A stretch of DNA of 53,948 bases from an uncultured Pelagibacteraceae bacterium (GTDB lineage: Bacteria; Pseudomonadota; Alphaproteobacteria; Pelagibacterales; Pelagibacteraceae), in contig CACEMG010000007.1 of assembly GCA_902560565.1 (NCBI GenBank), forward strand, positions 1-53,948. The letters run 5' to 3'. The position numbers and the translations under genes are program-made. Below, piece by piece: positions 1-13,366 of the stretch (positions are counted from its first letter, which is position 1; every line of letters begins with the position of its first letter). The notes beneath the pieces are model-generated. The model did no database searches and was not told the origin of the DNA. It saw only the letters and a list, made by a program, of their open reading frames with translations.

Positions 1-552
1 CTGGTTTTATTTTATGGTGGTTTTAATGAAACAATACAAACTTATCTATATGATCCAAGACCAGGATATCCATTTAATTACTGGATAAGGAATGAATTAA
101 GTAAAATAAAATACTTACTTTTAAAATATTCGTCAATTTATGCGGAATATGAAAAACAAACTGGAAAAGTATCAAATATATCTGAAGTTAAAAAAAACAT
201 AAATTTTTTAAGTGACCAATGGTTAAACGAATTGCTTCAAAACTATGAAAGCACACTCAACAAAGCTAAATTACTTTCAAAGAATTTTATAAAGAGTAAT
301 AAGTGTTCATCAACACAATTTTTTGCTTTTTATCAACCGATATCAATTAATAAATCAGATAATTATTCAAAAAAAATTATTAAAACCACTAAAGATTATT
401 TCCAGAATAAAATTATATTAAAGGATATTTCAGGTATTATAAGTGAAGATGGATTTGTAGACTCGGTACATATTAATCAAGTTTCTAAAAGCATAATTGC
501 AGAGAAAATTAGTTATCATATCTTAAGTGAAGTAATAAATAATTGTAATTAA
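1..552 (+). CDS. SGNH/GDSL-hydrolase-like protein, 3' part only
   Basis: The reading frame is open from base 1, so the gene begins before the window; 183 residues are visible. Near the visible start is a GGFNE segment that resembles block III (GxND) of SGNH hydrolases. Near the end is DSVHIN, which resembles the block V Asp-x-x-His catalytic pair. These suggest the C-terminal half of a GDSL/SGNH-fold esterase or acyltransferase-associated protein, perhaps acting on surface polysaccharide. Its stop overlaps the stop of the convergent Mrp gene by 4 bases. The fold is inferred from two short motifs, and the substrate is unknown. Confidence 0.55.
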   Translation: MVLFYGGFNETIQTYLYDPRPGYPFNYWIRNELSKIKYLLLKYSSIYAEYEKQTGKVSNISEVKKNINFLSDQWLNELLQNYESTLNKAKLLSKNFIKSNKCSSTQFFAFYQPISINKSDNYSKKIIKTTKDYFQNKIILKDISGIISEDGFVDSVHINQVSKSIIAEKISYHILSEVINNCN

Positions 553-1343
553 TTAAAATAGATTTTTTTTATTTTTTCAGCCAGAGTTATGTAGATTTTT
601 GAAACTTCATGGTCAGGGTCTGACTCTACTATTGGTTTACCTTGATCACCATACTTTCCAATTTCTGGATATATTGGAATTTCTCCTAGGAATTCTTTAT
701 TAAATTGCTCAGCAGTTTTTTTTACCCCTCCAGCTCCAAAAATATCATATTTTTTTCCATCATCTCCTCTAAAAAAACTCATATTATCTATAAGACCAAT
801 TATTGTAGTTTTAAGTTTATCAAACATTTTAATACCTCTCTTTACATCTTGAAGAGCTATTTCTTGGGGGGTGGAAACTATTATTGCTCCGTCAAGTTTA
901 ATTTCTTGAGCAAATGTTAATTGGGTATCACCAGTTCCTGGCGGCATATCAACTATGATAAAATCAAGATCTTTCCAATCAACTTTTTGAGTAAATGTTT
1001 TAATCGCACTAGTCACCATTGGACCTCTCCATATCATAGGGGTTTGTTCATCTGTTAAGAAACCTATGGACATGCATTGTACGTCAAATTTATTTATAGG
1101 TATTAATTTACCTTCTTCACTTTTTGGCTTTTCATTAATGGAAAAAAGTTTTGGAAGTGATGGTCCATATATGTCAGCATCTAATAATCCAACTTTGCAA
1201 CCAGACTTTTTTAACGCTAAGGCAAAATTTGTTGCAAAAGTAGATTTTCCAACCCCACCTTTTGCACTTGAGATTGCAATAGTAAATTTAGTACCCTGAA
1301 TAGGGTTTTTTATAAACTTTTTTGTGGGTTTTACTCGTTCCAT
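549..1343 (-). CDS. mrp: Mrp/ApbC/NBP35-family P-loop ATPase
   Basis: Mrp-family proteins are cytoplasmic ATPases that carry or transfer Fe-S clusters. The 264-residue protein has a deviant Walker A (KGGVGKS, residues 28-34), the DADIYGPS switch region, a VDMPPGTGD segment and the FGAGG motif near the C-terminus, all typical of Mrp. It lacks the N-terminal DUF59/MIP18 domain found in longer homologues. The CxxC pair usually located after the 'NMS' motif is absent: the sequence there reads NMSFFRGDDGKKYDIFG. Convergent with the preceding gene and divergent from hflK. Family assignment is firm; Fe-S carrier function is doubtful without the cysteines. Confidence 0.9.
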   Translation of the reverse strand: MERVKPTKKFIKNPIQGTKFTIAISSAKGGVGKSTFATNFALALKKSGCKVGLLDADIYGPSLPKLFSINEKPKSEEGKLIPINKFDVQCMSIGFLTDEQTPMIWRGPMVTSAIKTFTQKVDWKDLDFIIVDMPPGTGDTQLTFAQEIKLDGAIIVSTPQEIALQDVKRGIKMFDKLKTTIIGLIDNMSFFRGDDGKKYDIFGAGGVKKTAEQFNKEFLGEIPIYPEIGKYGDQGKPIVESDPDHEVSKIYITLAEKIKKIYFN

Positions 1344-1415
1344 TGCTTCAATAAGTACTAATTAGACCTTTTAACTTATCTTGTTTTTCAAATTAAAGAC
1401 ACTATATAGAGTGTC

Positions 1416-2513
1416 ATGGTTGACGATTTTAGAGGAAGAGGTGGAAGTCCTTGGGGTTCACCCCCAGGAGGCGGTGGTAATGGTTCAGGAAGAAAAGGGC
1501 CAACCCCACCAGATATTGATGAAATAATCAGAAGCCTTCAAGATAAAATAAACAAATTTATGCCAGGCGGTGCCACGAAAGGTGGTAAACCCATAATTCT
1601 CGGGTTAGTAATATTAATAGTTATTTGGGCCTTAAGTGGTCTTTACAGGGTTCTACCTGACGAACAAGGAGTTGTTTTAAGATTTGGAAAATTTGTAAAT
1701 ACGACACAGCCAGGTTTAAATTATCATATTCCTTTTCCAGTAGAATCTGTTCTTACACCAAAAGTTACAAAAGTTAATAGAATGGATATTGGCTTTAGAT
1801 CTGAAAGAGATAGTGGCTTTACCTCAACTGCTGTAGCTGATGTACCAGAGGAAAGTTTAATGTTAACAGGAGATGAAAATATCGTTAACATAGATTTTTC
1901 AGTTTTTTGGGTAATTAAGGACGCGGGTAATTTCTTATTTAAAATTCAAGATCCAGAGGGAACTGTAAAAGCTGCAGCTGAGACAGCGATGAGAGAGGTT
2001 ATCGCAAGAAGCAATATTCAACCAATTTTAACCGAGGGAAGATCAAAAATCGAGATTGATACACAAGAAATTATTCAAAGTATTTTAGATGAGTACAACT
2101 CAGGTATTCAAATTACTCAAGTTCAAACGCAAAAAGCCGATCCACCAGATCAAGTAATTGATGCATTCAGAGACGTGCAGGCTGCAAGAGCAGACATGGA
2201 AAGATCAAAAAATGAAGCAGAAGCATATGCGAACGATGTTATACCGAGAGCACGTGGGGAAGCGGCAAAGATATTACAAGCAGCAGAAGCTTACAAGAAA
2301 GAAGTTGTTGCAAAAGCTGAAGGTGAAGCAAGTAGATTTTTGGCGATTTTTAATGAATATAAAAATGCAAAACAGGTAACTCAAGAAAGAATGTATTTAG
2401 AAACAATGGAAAAAGTATTAGCGGATATAGACAAAGTTATAATTGATAAAGAAGCTGGTTCTGGTGTTGTGCCGTACCTTCCATTGCCAGAATTAAAGAA
2501 AGCAACGAATTAA
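1416..2513 (+). CDS. hflK: HflK, SPFH-domain regulator of FtsH protease
   Basis: HflK and HflC form the large membrane cage that surrounds and modulates the FtsH AAA protease. This 365-residue protein has a glycine-rich cytoplasmic N-terminus (residues 1-30, GGSPWGSPPGGGG), one membrane segment at about 59-78, then an SPFH/band-7 domain beginning with the typical YRVLPDEQGVVLRFG. An alanine/glutamate-rich coiled segment follows at about 255-320. Length and layout match the family. It is followed one base after its stop by hflC, so the two are almost certainly co-transcribed and co-translated in similar amounts. Confidence 0.96.
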   Translation: MVDDFRGRGGSPWGSPPGGGGNGSGRKGPTPPDIDEIIRSLQDKINKFMPGGATKGGKPIILGLVILIVIWALSGLYRVLPDEQGVVLRFGKFVNTTQPGLNYHIPFPVESVLTPKVTKVNRMDIGFRSERDSGFTSTAVADVPEESLMLTGDENIVNIDFSVFWVIKDAGNFLFKIQDPEGTVKAAAETAMREVIARSNIQPILTEGRSKIEIDTQEIIQSILDEYNSGIQITQVQTQKADPPDQVIDAFRDVQAARADMERSKNEAEAYANDVIPRARGEAAKILQAAEAYKKEVVAKAEGEASRFLAIFNEYKNAKQVTQERMYLETMEKVLADIDKVIIDKEAGSGVVPYLPLPELKKATN

Positions 2514-2514
2514 T

Positions 2515-3381
2515 ATGAAAAAAATAATTTTACCATTAATAGCTGTGATTGCTGCAACTGCATTTTTTTCAATTTTTATTGTTAAAGAAGTAAACCAAGC
2601 AATTGTATTACAATTCGGTGATCCAAAAAGAATAATTACAAATCCAGGTTTAAACTTTAAACTTCCATTTATCCAAAACGTAGTATTTCTTGATAAAAGA
2701 ATTTTAAATTTAGATGCTCCACCAGAAGAGGTGATAGCATCAGATCAGAAAAGATTAATTGTAGATGCATTTGCTAGATTTCAAATTATTGATCCTTTAA
2801 AGTTTTATATTTCAGTTGGAAATGAGAGAGTTGCAAGATCAAGACTATCAACGATTATAAATTCTAGAATAAGAAGTGTATTAGGTACTCAAAGACTTCA
2901 AACTTTATTATCAGAGGATAGAACAAAGCAAATGGCTTTAATCCAAGAAGGTGTTAACAACGAGGCAGAAAAATTTGGCATCAAAATTATTGATGTAAGA
3001 ATTAAAAGAGCTGATCTTCCGCAAGCCAACAGCGATGCTATTTTTGCTAGGATGCAAACTGAGAGAAATAGAGAAGCGAAAGAATTTAGAGCGAAAGGTG
3101 CTGAAATGGCAGTAACAATTACATCAACAGCTGATAAGGAAGTTACAGTAATACTAGCAGATGCACAAAAAAAATCTGAAATTATGAAAGGAGAAGGTGA
3201 CGGTCAAAGAAATAAAATTTTTGCTGACGCCTTTGGTCAAGATCCAGAGTTCTTTGCTTTCTACAGAGCGATGCAAGCTTACGAAAAGGCTCTTATAGGA
3301 GGTGAGACTTCATTGGTATTATCTCCAGACAGTGAATTTTTTAAATTTTTTGGAAACGTAAAATCTAAATCTACCCCATAG
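2515..3381 (+). CDS. hflC: HflC, SPFH-domain regulator of FtsH protease
   Basis: This is the partner of HflK in the FtsH-associated membrane complex. The 288-residue protein has a signal-anchor at residues 4-22, then the SPFH domain starting VNQAIVLQFGDPKRIITNPGL. The conserved DVRIKRADLPQ segment and the RNREAKEFRAKGAE helix that precede the C-terminal coiled coil are present. The start lies immediately after hflK and the stop 7 bases before the DUF2065 gene, an arrangement common in proteobacteria. Nothing is missing compared with the family. Confidence 0.96.
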   Translation: MKKIILPLIAVIAATAFFSIFIVKEVNQAIVLQFGDPKRIITNPGLNFKLPFIQNVVFLDKRILNLDAPPEEVIASDQKRLIVDAFARFQIIDPLKFYISVGNERVARSRLSTIINSRIRSVLGTQRLQTLLSEDRTKQMALIQEGVNNEAEKFGIKIIDVRIKRADLPQANSDAIFARMQTERNREAKEFRAKGAEMAVTITSTADKEVTVILADAQKKSEIMKGEGDGQRNKIFADAFGQDPEFFAFYRAMQAYEKALIGGETSLVLSPDSEFFKFFGNVKSKSTP

Positions 3382-3388
3382 TTATTTA

Positions 3389-3574
3389 ATGAATGAATTG
3401 ATCATTGCTTTTGGTCTTTTCTTATTTATTGAGGGCATTTTGTACGCCATATTTCCATCAAAAATGAAAAATATGCTTAAAAAAATAGACATGTTGAAAA
3501 TATCACAAATAAGATTTTCAGGTTTAACTTTTGCAATTATAGGATTTGTAATTGTATGGTACTTTAAAACATAA
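3389..3574 (+). CDS. DUF2065 (YjeT-like) small membrane protein
   Basis: This 61-residue protein has two hydrophobic segments (about residues 3-20 and 44-58) separated by a basic loop. It matches the layout of the DUF2065/YjeT family, whose genes commonly sit directly after hflC. Its job is unknown in any organism; the conserved location suggests a link to HflKC-FtsH or to the downstream DegP. The stop is one base before the degP start chosen here. Confidence 0.8.
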   Translation: MNELIIAFGLFLFIEGILYAIFPSKMKNMLKKIDMLKISQIRFSGLTFAIIGFVIVWYFKT

Positions 3575-3575
3575 G

Positions 3576-4979
3576 ATGAAATATAGATTTTTTAAAATTG
3601 TCCTTATTTTTTTTACAACTTTAAGCTTTACCTTTAGTGCCAAGGCTCAAAATGTACCCAATTCATTCGCTGATTTAGCAGAAAAGCTTATGCCATCTGT
3701 TGTAAATATTTCAACAACTCAAACAGTTGTATCTAGATCAAATCCTTTTCCTTTTGAATTTCCTCCAGGATCTCCATTTGGAGATATGTTCAAAGAATTT
3801 GGAACTCCACAAGAAAGAAAAGCGAGTGCGCTTGGATCAGGATTTATAATTGATGAGAAAGGTATTGTAATTACAAACAACCATGTAATTAAAGGCGCGG
3901 AAGATATTTTAGTAAGGTTTAATGATGACAAAGAATATAGTGCTAAAATAATTGGCTCAGATCCATTATCCGATATTGCTGTATTACAAATAGACTCTAA
4001 TGATAAATTTACTCCAGTAAAATTTGGAAATTCAGATAAAGCAAGAATTGGAGATTGGGTAATTGCTATAGGTAATCCATTTGGTTTAGGAGGAACAGTT
4101 ACTGCAGGAATTATCTCAGCAAGAAATAGAAGTATTGGTCTTACAAGGTATGAAGATTATATACAAACTGACGCTTCGATAAATCAAGGAAATTCAGGAG
4201 GTCCATTATTTGATATGGATGGTAATGTAATTGGAATTAATACAGCAATATTAGGACAGTCTGGTTCTATAGGTATTGGGTTTGCAATTCCTTCAAACAG
4301 TGCAGAAATAGTAATTGATCAATTAATAGAATTTGGTGAAACAAAAAGAGGATGGCTAGGTGTAAGAATACAACAAGTAACAAAAGAAATTGCAGACGCT
4401 GAACAATTGGGAAAACCGAGAGGAGCACTAGTGTCAAGTGTATCAGATGGAAGCCCATCAGATAAAGGTGGTGTTAAAGCTGGAGATATAATTTTAGAAT
4501 TTGATGGAAAAAAAATTAATGAAATGAAAGAACTTCCAATGATAGTTGCTCAAACAAAAGTTGGTAAAATTGTTAATGTAAAAATATGGAGAAACAAGAA
4601 ACTTATTAATAAAAAAATTATTTTGGGAAGACTAGAAACTTCAGAAGATTTTAAAGAAACAAAACCAAAACTTGTAAAATCCTTCAGAATTGAAAATCTT
4701 AAAGCTGAGGTAAGACCTCTTAAAAAGGAAGATATTACAAATAGAGGTTTACCAACAAATACCACTGGAGTTGTAATTATAAAAATTGATAACGACAGTC
4801 CAATATCTAATTTAGCTGTAAATAATATAATTATAGAAGCGCAAAAAAGAAAAATAAAGACACCTGGGGACCTAGATAATATTATGAAGTCAGCAGCAAC
4901 TGCAAAAACTAAATCTATGGTTATTGTAATTTATAACAATCAAAATCAAAAAAGTTATATCGGCATTAAATTAAACTAG
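3576..4979 (+). CDS. degP: DegP/HtrA-type periplasmic serine protease
   Basis: DegP is a trypsin-fold protease and chaperone for misfolded envelope proteins. I chose the ATG at 3576 rather than the in-frame ATG at 3552, because 3576 directly begins a signal peptide (MKYRFFKIV...FSAKA) and follows the DUF2065 stop by one base. With that start (467 residues) the catalytic triad is His103 (NNHV), Asp133 (LSDIAVL) and Ser207 (GNSGGP). A full PDZ domain follows (GWLGVRIQQV onward), then a shorter, divergent second PDZ near the C-terminus. Together with hflKC it forms an envelope proteolysis cluster. miaA begins 3 bases downstream. Confidence 0.95.
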   Translation: MKYRFFKIVLIFFTTLSFTFSAKAQNVPNSFADLAEKLMPSVVNISTTQTVVSRSNPFPFEFPPGSPFGDMFKEFGTPQERKASALGSGFIIDEKGIVITNNHVIKGAEDILVRFNDDKEYSAKIIGSDPLSDIAVLQIDSNDKFTPVKFGNSDKARIGDWVIAIGNPFGLGGTVTAGIISARNRSIGLTRYEDYIQTDASINQGNSGGPLFDMDGNVIGINTAILGQSGSIGIGFAIPSNSAEIVIDQLIEFGETKRGWLGVRIQQVTKEIADAEQLGKPRGALVSSVSDGSPSDKGGVKAGDIILEFDGKKINEMKELPMIVAQTKVGKIVNVKIWRNKKLINKKIILGRLETSEDFKETKPKLVKSFRIENLKAEVRPLKKEDITNRGLPTNTTGVVIIKIDNDSPISNLAVNNIIIEAQKRKIKTPGDLDNIMKSAATAKTKSMVIVIYNNQNQKSYIGIKLN

Positions 4980-4982
4980 ACT

Positions 4983-5918
4983 ATGGACAAAAAGTCCAAA
5001 ATAATTTTATTAGCTGGACCAACAGCATCTGGAAAATCAGATTTTGCTATTAAGCTTGCAAAAAAATTCGAAGGAGAAATCATTAACTCCGACAGTATGC
5101 AAATATACAAAGAAATAAAAATACTTAATGCACGTCCTAAAAATAAAGAAATAAATAAAATTACACATCATTTGTATGGATTTCATAGTGTCAAAAATAA
5201 TTTTTCAACCGGCGATTGGCTAAAGAAAGTGCTAAAGATAATTAAACAAGTAAAAAAAAAAAATAAAATCCCAATTCTAGTTGGAGGCACAGGTCTTTAC
5301 TTTAAAGCTATTATTAGCGGATTAGCAAAAATACCCACGATACCAATTAAATATAGAAACAAAATAAGAGAAAGCCATAGAAAAATTGGTCAAAAAAAGT
5401 TTTATAAAAACTTGATCAAATTAGACCCTTTAGTTAAATCTAAAATAAATGCTAACGATGCTCAAAGATCGATAAGAGCATTTGAGGTTAAAAAATATAC
5501 TAAAGTTTCTTTATTTAAATGGTTTGAAAAAACAAAAAAAAATTTTGATGAGAGTGAATTTCTAAAAATTTATATTGATTGTCCCAAGGAAGATTTGATT
5601 AGAAGAATAAATATAAGAGTAAATAATATGGTGACAACTGGTGCAATAACTGAGGTTAAAAAATTTAGAAGGCTTAAAGTCAAGAAAGATAAGTCGTCCA
5701 ACAAGATTATAGGTATTTCAGAAATTTCCAAATTTATAGATGGAGAACAAAATATTGACGTCGTAAAAGACCAAATTTCCCTAAAAACAAGACAATATGC
5801 AAAAAGACAGAGAACTTGGGCGAGAAATCAAATGATCGATTGGGAAAAAGTGGATCATAAAAAGTTAAACTCATTTGTAAAAAAAATAAAAATATCCTCT
5901 CTTAAACTTGACCAATAA
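4983..5918 (+). CDS. miaA: tRNA dimethylallyltransferase MiaA
   Basis: MiaA prenylates A37 of tRNAs that read UNN codons. The 311-residue protein carries the Walker A GPTASGKS (residues 12-19) and the DSMQIY substrate motif (about 37-42). The LVGGTGLYFKA segment, the QRSIRAFEV stretch and the C-terminal RQYAKRQRTW motif are all diagnostic of this enzyme. Length is normal. It follows degP by 3 bases; its short 25-base gap to ilvB leaves little room for a separate promoter. The protein is very lysine- and isoleucine-rich, as expected for this A+T-rich genome. Confidence 0.96.
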   Translation: MDKKSKIILLAGPTASGKSDFAIKLAKKFEGEIINSDSMQIYKEIKILNARPKNKEINKITHHLYGFHSVKNNFSTGDWLKKVLKIIKQVKKKNKIPILVGGTGLYFKAIISGLAKIPTIPIKYRNKIRESHRKIGQKKFYKNLIKLDPLVKSKINANDAQRSIRAFEVKKYTKVSLFKWFEKTKKNFDESEFLKIYIDCPKEDLIRRINIRVNNMVTTGAITEVKKFRRLKVKKDKSSNKIIGISEISKFIDGEQNIDVVKDQISLKTRQYAKRQRTWARNQMIDWEKVDHKKLNSFVKKIKISSLKLDQ

Positions 5919-5943
5919 GCACAACTTCAGCTAGATTGGTTGA

Positions 5944-7710
5944 ATGTCAAAATTATCAACTGGAGCAGAAATTGTTTTTAAATGTTTAGAGGATCAAAAT
6001 GTTGAATTTATTTTTGGTTATCCAGGAGGTGCAGTTCTACCCATTTATGATGAATTAAAAAATCATTCATCTATTAAACATATTTTAGTTAGACATGAAC
6101 AAGGCGCTGGTCATGCAGCGGAAGGATATGCCAGATCATCTGGTAAACCTGGAGTAGTTTTAGTCACCTCTGGTCCTGGTGCCACGAATGTTGTAACAGC
6201 ATTAACAGATGCATACATGGACTCCATACCATTAGTTTGCATCTCTGGGCAAGTACCAACTCACTTAATAGGAACTGATGCATTTCAAGAATGTGATACT
6301 ACAGGAATAACAAGACCATGCACAAAACATAATTGGTTAGTAAAAGACATAAAAGATTTATCAAAAATTATTCATAAAGCATTTGAAGTTGCGACAACAG
6401 GTAGGCCAGGCCCTGTGCTGGTAGATATTCCAAAAGATATTCAATTTCAAAAAACTACATACTCTAAACCAAAAAAAGAAAAAAAATTAAATGGAAAAAG
6501 ACACAATAGTTTTAATCAAAAGGATATTGATGAATTAATTAAATTAATGTCTAAAGCCAACAAACCAATATTTTATACTGGTGGAGGTGTAATTAATTCT
6601 GGACCCAAAGCAAGTGCATTATTAAGAGAGCTTGTTGACGCAACAGGTTTTCCAATTACATCTACATTACAAGGATTAGGATCTTTTCCAGGTGATGATA
6701 ATTCATTTCTTGGAATGCTTGGAATGCATGGAACATATGAAGCAAACAATGCGATGCATGATTGTGATTTAATGATAAATATAGGAGCAAGATTCGATGA
6801 TCGTATAACAGGAAAAATTGATGAGTTCTCACCGAAATCAAAAAAGGTTCATATCGATATTGATCCATCTTCTATAAATAAAAATGTAAAAGTTGAATTA
6901 CCAATAATTGGAGATGTTCAAGATGTGATATCTTCAACTTTAAAAACAATAAAAAAAGTAAAACCAAATTTTGCAAATTCTAATAAACAAAAAATTTCAA
7001 AATGGTGGGAACAAATTCAAAAATGGAGAGAAAAAAAATCTTTAGATTTTGTGAATAGTACTGAAACAATTAAACCTCAGTATGCTGTTCAAAGGCTCTA
7101 TGAGTTAACCAAAAGTAAAGATACATACATTACAACTGAGGTAGGACAACATCAAATGTGGGCAGCCCAGCATTATAAGTTTGACAAACCTAATAGATGG
7201 ATGACATCTGGAGGGCTAGGGACTATGGGATATGGTTTACCAGCTGCAGTAGGTGTTCAAATTGCACATCCAAAAAAACTTGTAATAGATATAGCTGGGG
7301 AAGCTTCCGTTCTAATGACAATGCAAGAAATGTCTACTGCTGTTCAATACAATCTTCCAATTAAAATATTTATTTTAAATAATGAATATATGGGAATGGT
7401 AAGGCAGTGGCAGGAACTATTACATGATAAAAATTATTCTGAGAGTTATACCGCTGCACTTCCAGATTTTGTTAAATTGGCTGAAGCTTACGGTTGTGTT
7501 GGAATAAGAGCAACAAATCCTAGTGAATTAGACGACAAAATTATCGAAATGCTAAATACAGATAGACCTGTAATTTTTGACTGTCTAGTTGATAAACAAG
7601 AAAATTGTTTTCCAATGATACCATCAGGAAAACCTCATAATCAGATGTTGCTAGGTCCAAAAGATCAGGAACAAAATAAAATTACTGGAAAGGGTAAAAC
7701 TCTAGTTTAA
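5944..7710 (+). CDS. ilvB: Acetolactate synthase large (catalytic) subunit
   Basis: This ThDP enzyme condenses pyruvate with pyruvate or 2-oxobutyrate, the first common step of valine, leucine and isoleucine synthesis. The 588-residue protein shows the ThDP-activating Glu52 (RHEQGAGHAAEGYA) and the LVTSGPGATN segment. The FAD/central domain contains GARFDDRITGK. The C-terminal ThDP/Mg motif ends in LNNEYMGMVRQWQ. The motif's first part reads G-E-A (Glu453) where most ThDP enzymes have G-D-G or G-D-A. It is followed 2 bases later by the regulatory subunit. The assignment is secure; a glyoxylate carboligase is less likely given the ilvN-ilvC-leuA context. Confidence 0.96.
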   Translation: MSKLSTGAEIVFKCLEDQNVEFIFGYPGGAVLPIYDELKNHSSIKHILVRHEQGAGHAAEGYARSSGKPGVVLVTSGPGATNVVTALTDAYMDSIPLVCISGQVPTHLIGTDAFQECDTTGITRPCTKHNWLVKDIKDLSKIIHKAFEVATTGRPGPVLVDIPKDIQFQKTTYSKPKKEKKLNGKRHNSFNQKDIDELIKLMSKANKPIFYTGGGVINSGPKASALLRELVDATGFPITSTLQGLGSFPGDDNSFLGMLGMHGTYEANNAMHDCDLMINIGARFDDRITGKIDEFSPKSKKVHIDIDPSSINKNVKVELPIIGDVQDVISSTLKTIKKVKPNFANSNKQKISKWWEQIQKWREKKSLDFVNSTETIKPQYAVQRLYELTKSKDTYITTEVGQHQMWAAQHYKFDKPNRWMTSGGLGTMGYGLPAAVGVQIAHPKKLVIDIAGEASVLMTMQEMSTAVQYNLPIKIFILNNEYMGMVRQWQELLHDKNYSESYTAALPDFVKLAEAYGCVGIRATNPSELDDKIIEMLNTDRPVIFDCLVDKQENCFPMIPSGKPHNQMLLGPKDQEQNKITGKGKTLV

Positions 7711-7712
7711 AA

Positions 7713-9289
<1,577 letters not shown>

Positions 9290-9376
9290 TTATTACATCA
9301 TATTGGGTTTTAATATTTCTTTTGTTTTGCATTATCTACGAGAGGTTGTATTATTCATCAGCTAATTTTTAAAAAT

Positions 9377-11990
<2,614 letters not shown>

Positions 11991-11999
11991 TTTGATAAA

Positions 12000-12848
12000 A
12001 TGCAAGCTAGCAGAGATGACTTTGTAATCGCTATTCGTTCTGCCTTTTTAAAAAAAGAGAACAAACAGAAATTCTCATTAGTTGCGTTAATTTTTTTAAC
12101 CTTTTTAATTCTTATTTCAGAAAAATTTAGTTTAAAACCAGTCGAATATTTAAAAATTTCTTTAAAGGAAGTTGCTTATAGATCAACATTTATAGTTTCA
12201 ATTCCAGAAAATTTTATTAAAAAAAGTTATATTGCAACAAAAAATCATTTTTTAGTTTATGAAGAAAATAAAGCGCTCAAAGAGAGATTAGATTTTGAAT
12301 TATCTAAAAATTATAATTCTGAATATATTATTGAGGAAAATAAAAGACTAAAATCGACTATAGAAGAATTCGAAAATGCGCCATCCGAAATAATTGGTAA
12401 AGTTCTAGTTGATAAAAAAAGTCCATTTTTAAGATCTATAATTGTGAATAGAGGTAGTAAAGATGGAATAGAATTAGGCATGGCAGTCATGGATAAAAGT
12501 TATTTAATTGGAAAAGTTGTAGATGTTACATTCACTACATCTAGAGTTTTACTTTTATCAGATTTAAATAGTAAGGTTCCTGTAGATATAATGCCTAATA
12601 ATATTCAATCAATTCTATCTGGTTCAGGTGAACATCACGGAGTTATTCAATATACAAGGCAACAATCACTAATTGAAAACGAGGCGGTTGCGTTTACATC
12701 TGGTGCTGGAGGTTTATTCAAATCTGGGATACCTATAGGAAAAATTCAAAAAGATCCAATAAATTTAAAAACTACTGTTACTTTTTTCTCTGATTTTTCT
12801 CAACTTCGATATGTGAAAATGATTTCATTTACAGGGGATACCGAATAA
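12000..12848 (+). CDS. mreC: Cell-shape protein MreC
   Basis: MreC is the bitopic periplasmic scaffold that couples MreB to PBP2. The 282-residue protein has a basic cytoplasmic start, one membrane helix at about residues 25-41, and a coiled coil (about 80-122, rich in Glu/Lys/Leu). The beta-barrel domains follow, with the conserved VNRGSKDGIELGMAV and SGDTE-type ending (FTGDTE). Its stop overlaps the start of mreD by one base, indicating translational coupling. Sequence similarity within this family is generally low, but context makes the call firm. Confidence 0.93.
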   Translation: MQASRDDFVIAIRSAFLKKENKQKFSLVALIFLTFLILISEKFSLKPVEYLKISLKEVAYRSTFIVSIPENFIKKSYIATKNHFLVYEENKALKERLDFELSKNYNSEYIIEENKRLKSTIEEFENAPSEIIGKVLVDKKSPFLRSIIVNRGSKDGIELGMAVMDKSYLIGKVVDVTFTTSRVLLLSDLNSKVPVDIMPNNIQSILSGSGEHHGVIQYTRQQSLIENEAVAFTSGAGGLFKSGIPIGKIQKDPINLKTTVTFFSDFSQLRYVKMISFTGDTE

Positions 12849-13366
12849 TGGGTGAACTAAATAAATTAAGTAATTTTAGAAAAATTCTTGAAAAAGGACC
12901 TATTATTCTTCTTATAGTTTCTGTCTTAAATGAATTTGATTTTAATTATTTAAATTTAAAATATTTTTCATTTAATTTTCCATTCATATTAATTTATTTC
13001 TGGAGCCTAAAAAGATCTGGAAGTTTAGGATATGGTCTTATATTTTTAAGTGGTTTATTTAATGATATTGTTACTGGTTTACCTATAGGTGTCAGTTCAT
13101 TGGCTTATTTATTAATTTGTGGTTTTTCCGCATATTTAAGAAATATTACTTTAAGACCGAGCGCAATTAAAGACTGGTTCTTTTTTGGATTTACAATATT
13201 GGTTGTAAACTCATTAATATATTTAATTATAAGCTTAATATTCAACGTAGAATTAAATTATTACAGCATACTAGTAAATTTATTATTCACTTTTTTATTT
13301 TACATAATTTTTAGTGGACTTTTTAATTACTACTTAAAATTAATTTTTGGAGCACACAGTGTTTAG
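12848..13366 (+). CDS. mreD: Cell-shape membrane protein MreD
   Basis: This 172-residue polytopic protein has about five hydrophobic segments and the 'GLFNDIVTGLPIGVSSLAYLL' type signature of MreD, here within residues about 67-87. MreD is thought to balance MreC in activating PBP2. It starts within the mreC stop (ATG-A overlap) and its own stop lies 7 bases inside the mrdA gene. The family is poorly conserved, so the call rests on topology, motif and operon position. Confidence 0.88.
   Translation: MGELNKLSNFRKILEKGPIILLIVSVLNEFDFNYLNLKYFSFNFPFILIYFWSLKRSGSLGYGLIFLSGLFNDIVTGLPIGVSSLAYLLICGFSAYLRNITLRPSAIKDWFFFGFTILVVNSLIYLIISLIFNVELNYYSILVNLLFTFLFYIIFSGLFNYYLKLIFGAHSV

Noticed and set aside
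9290-9376. Leucine attenuator or riboswitch before leuA
   Set aside because: No run of leucine codons in a leader peptide and no stable hairpin with a T run was found in the 87 bases.
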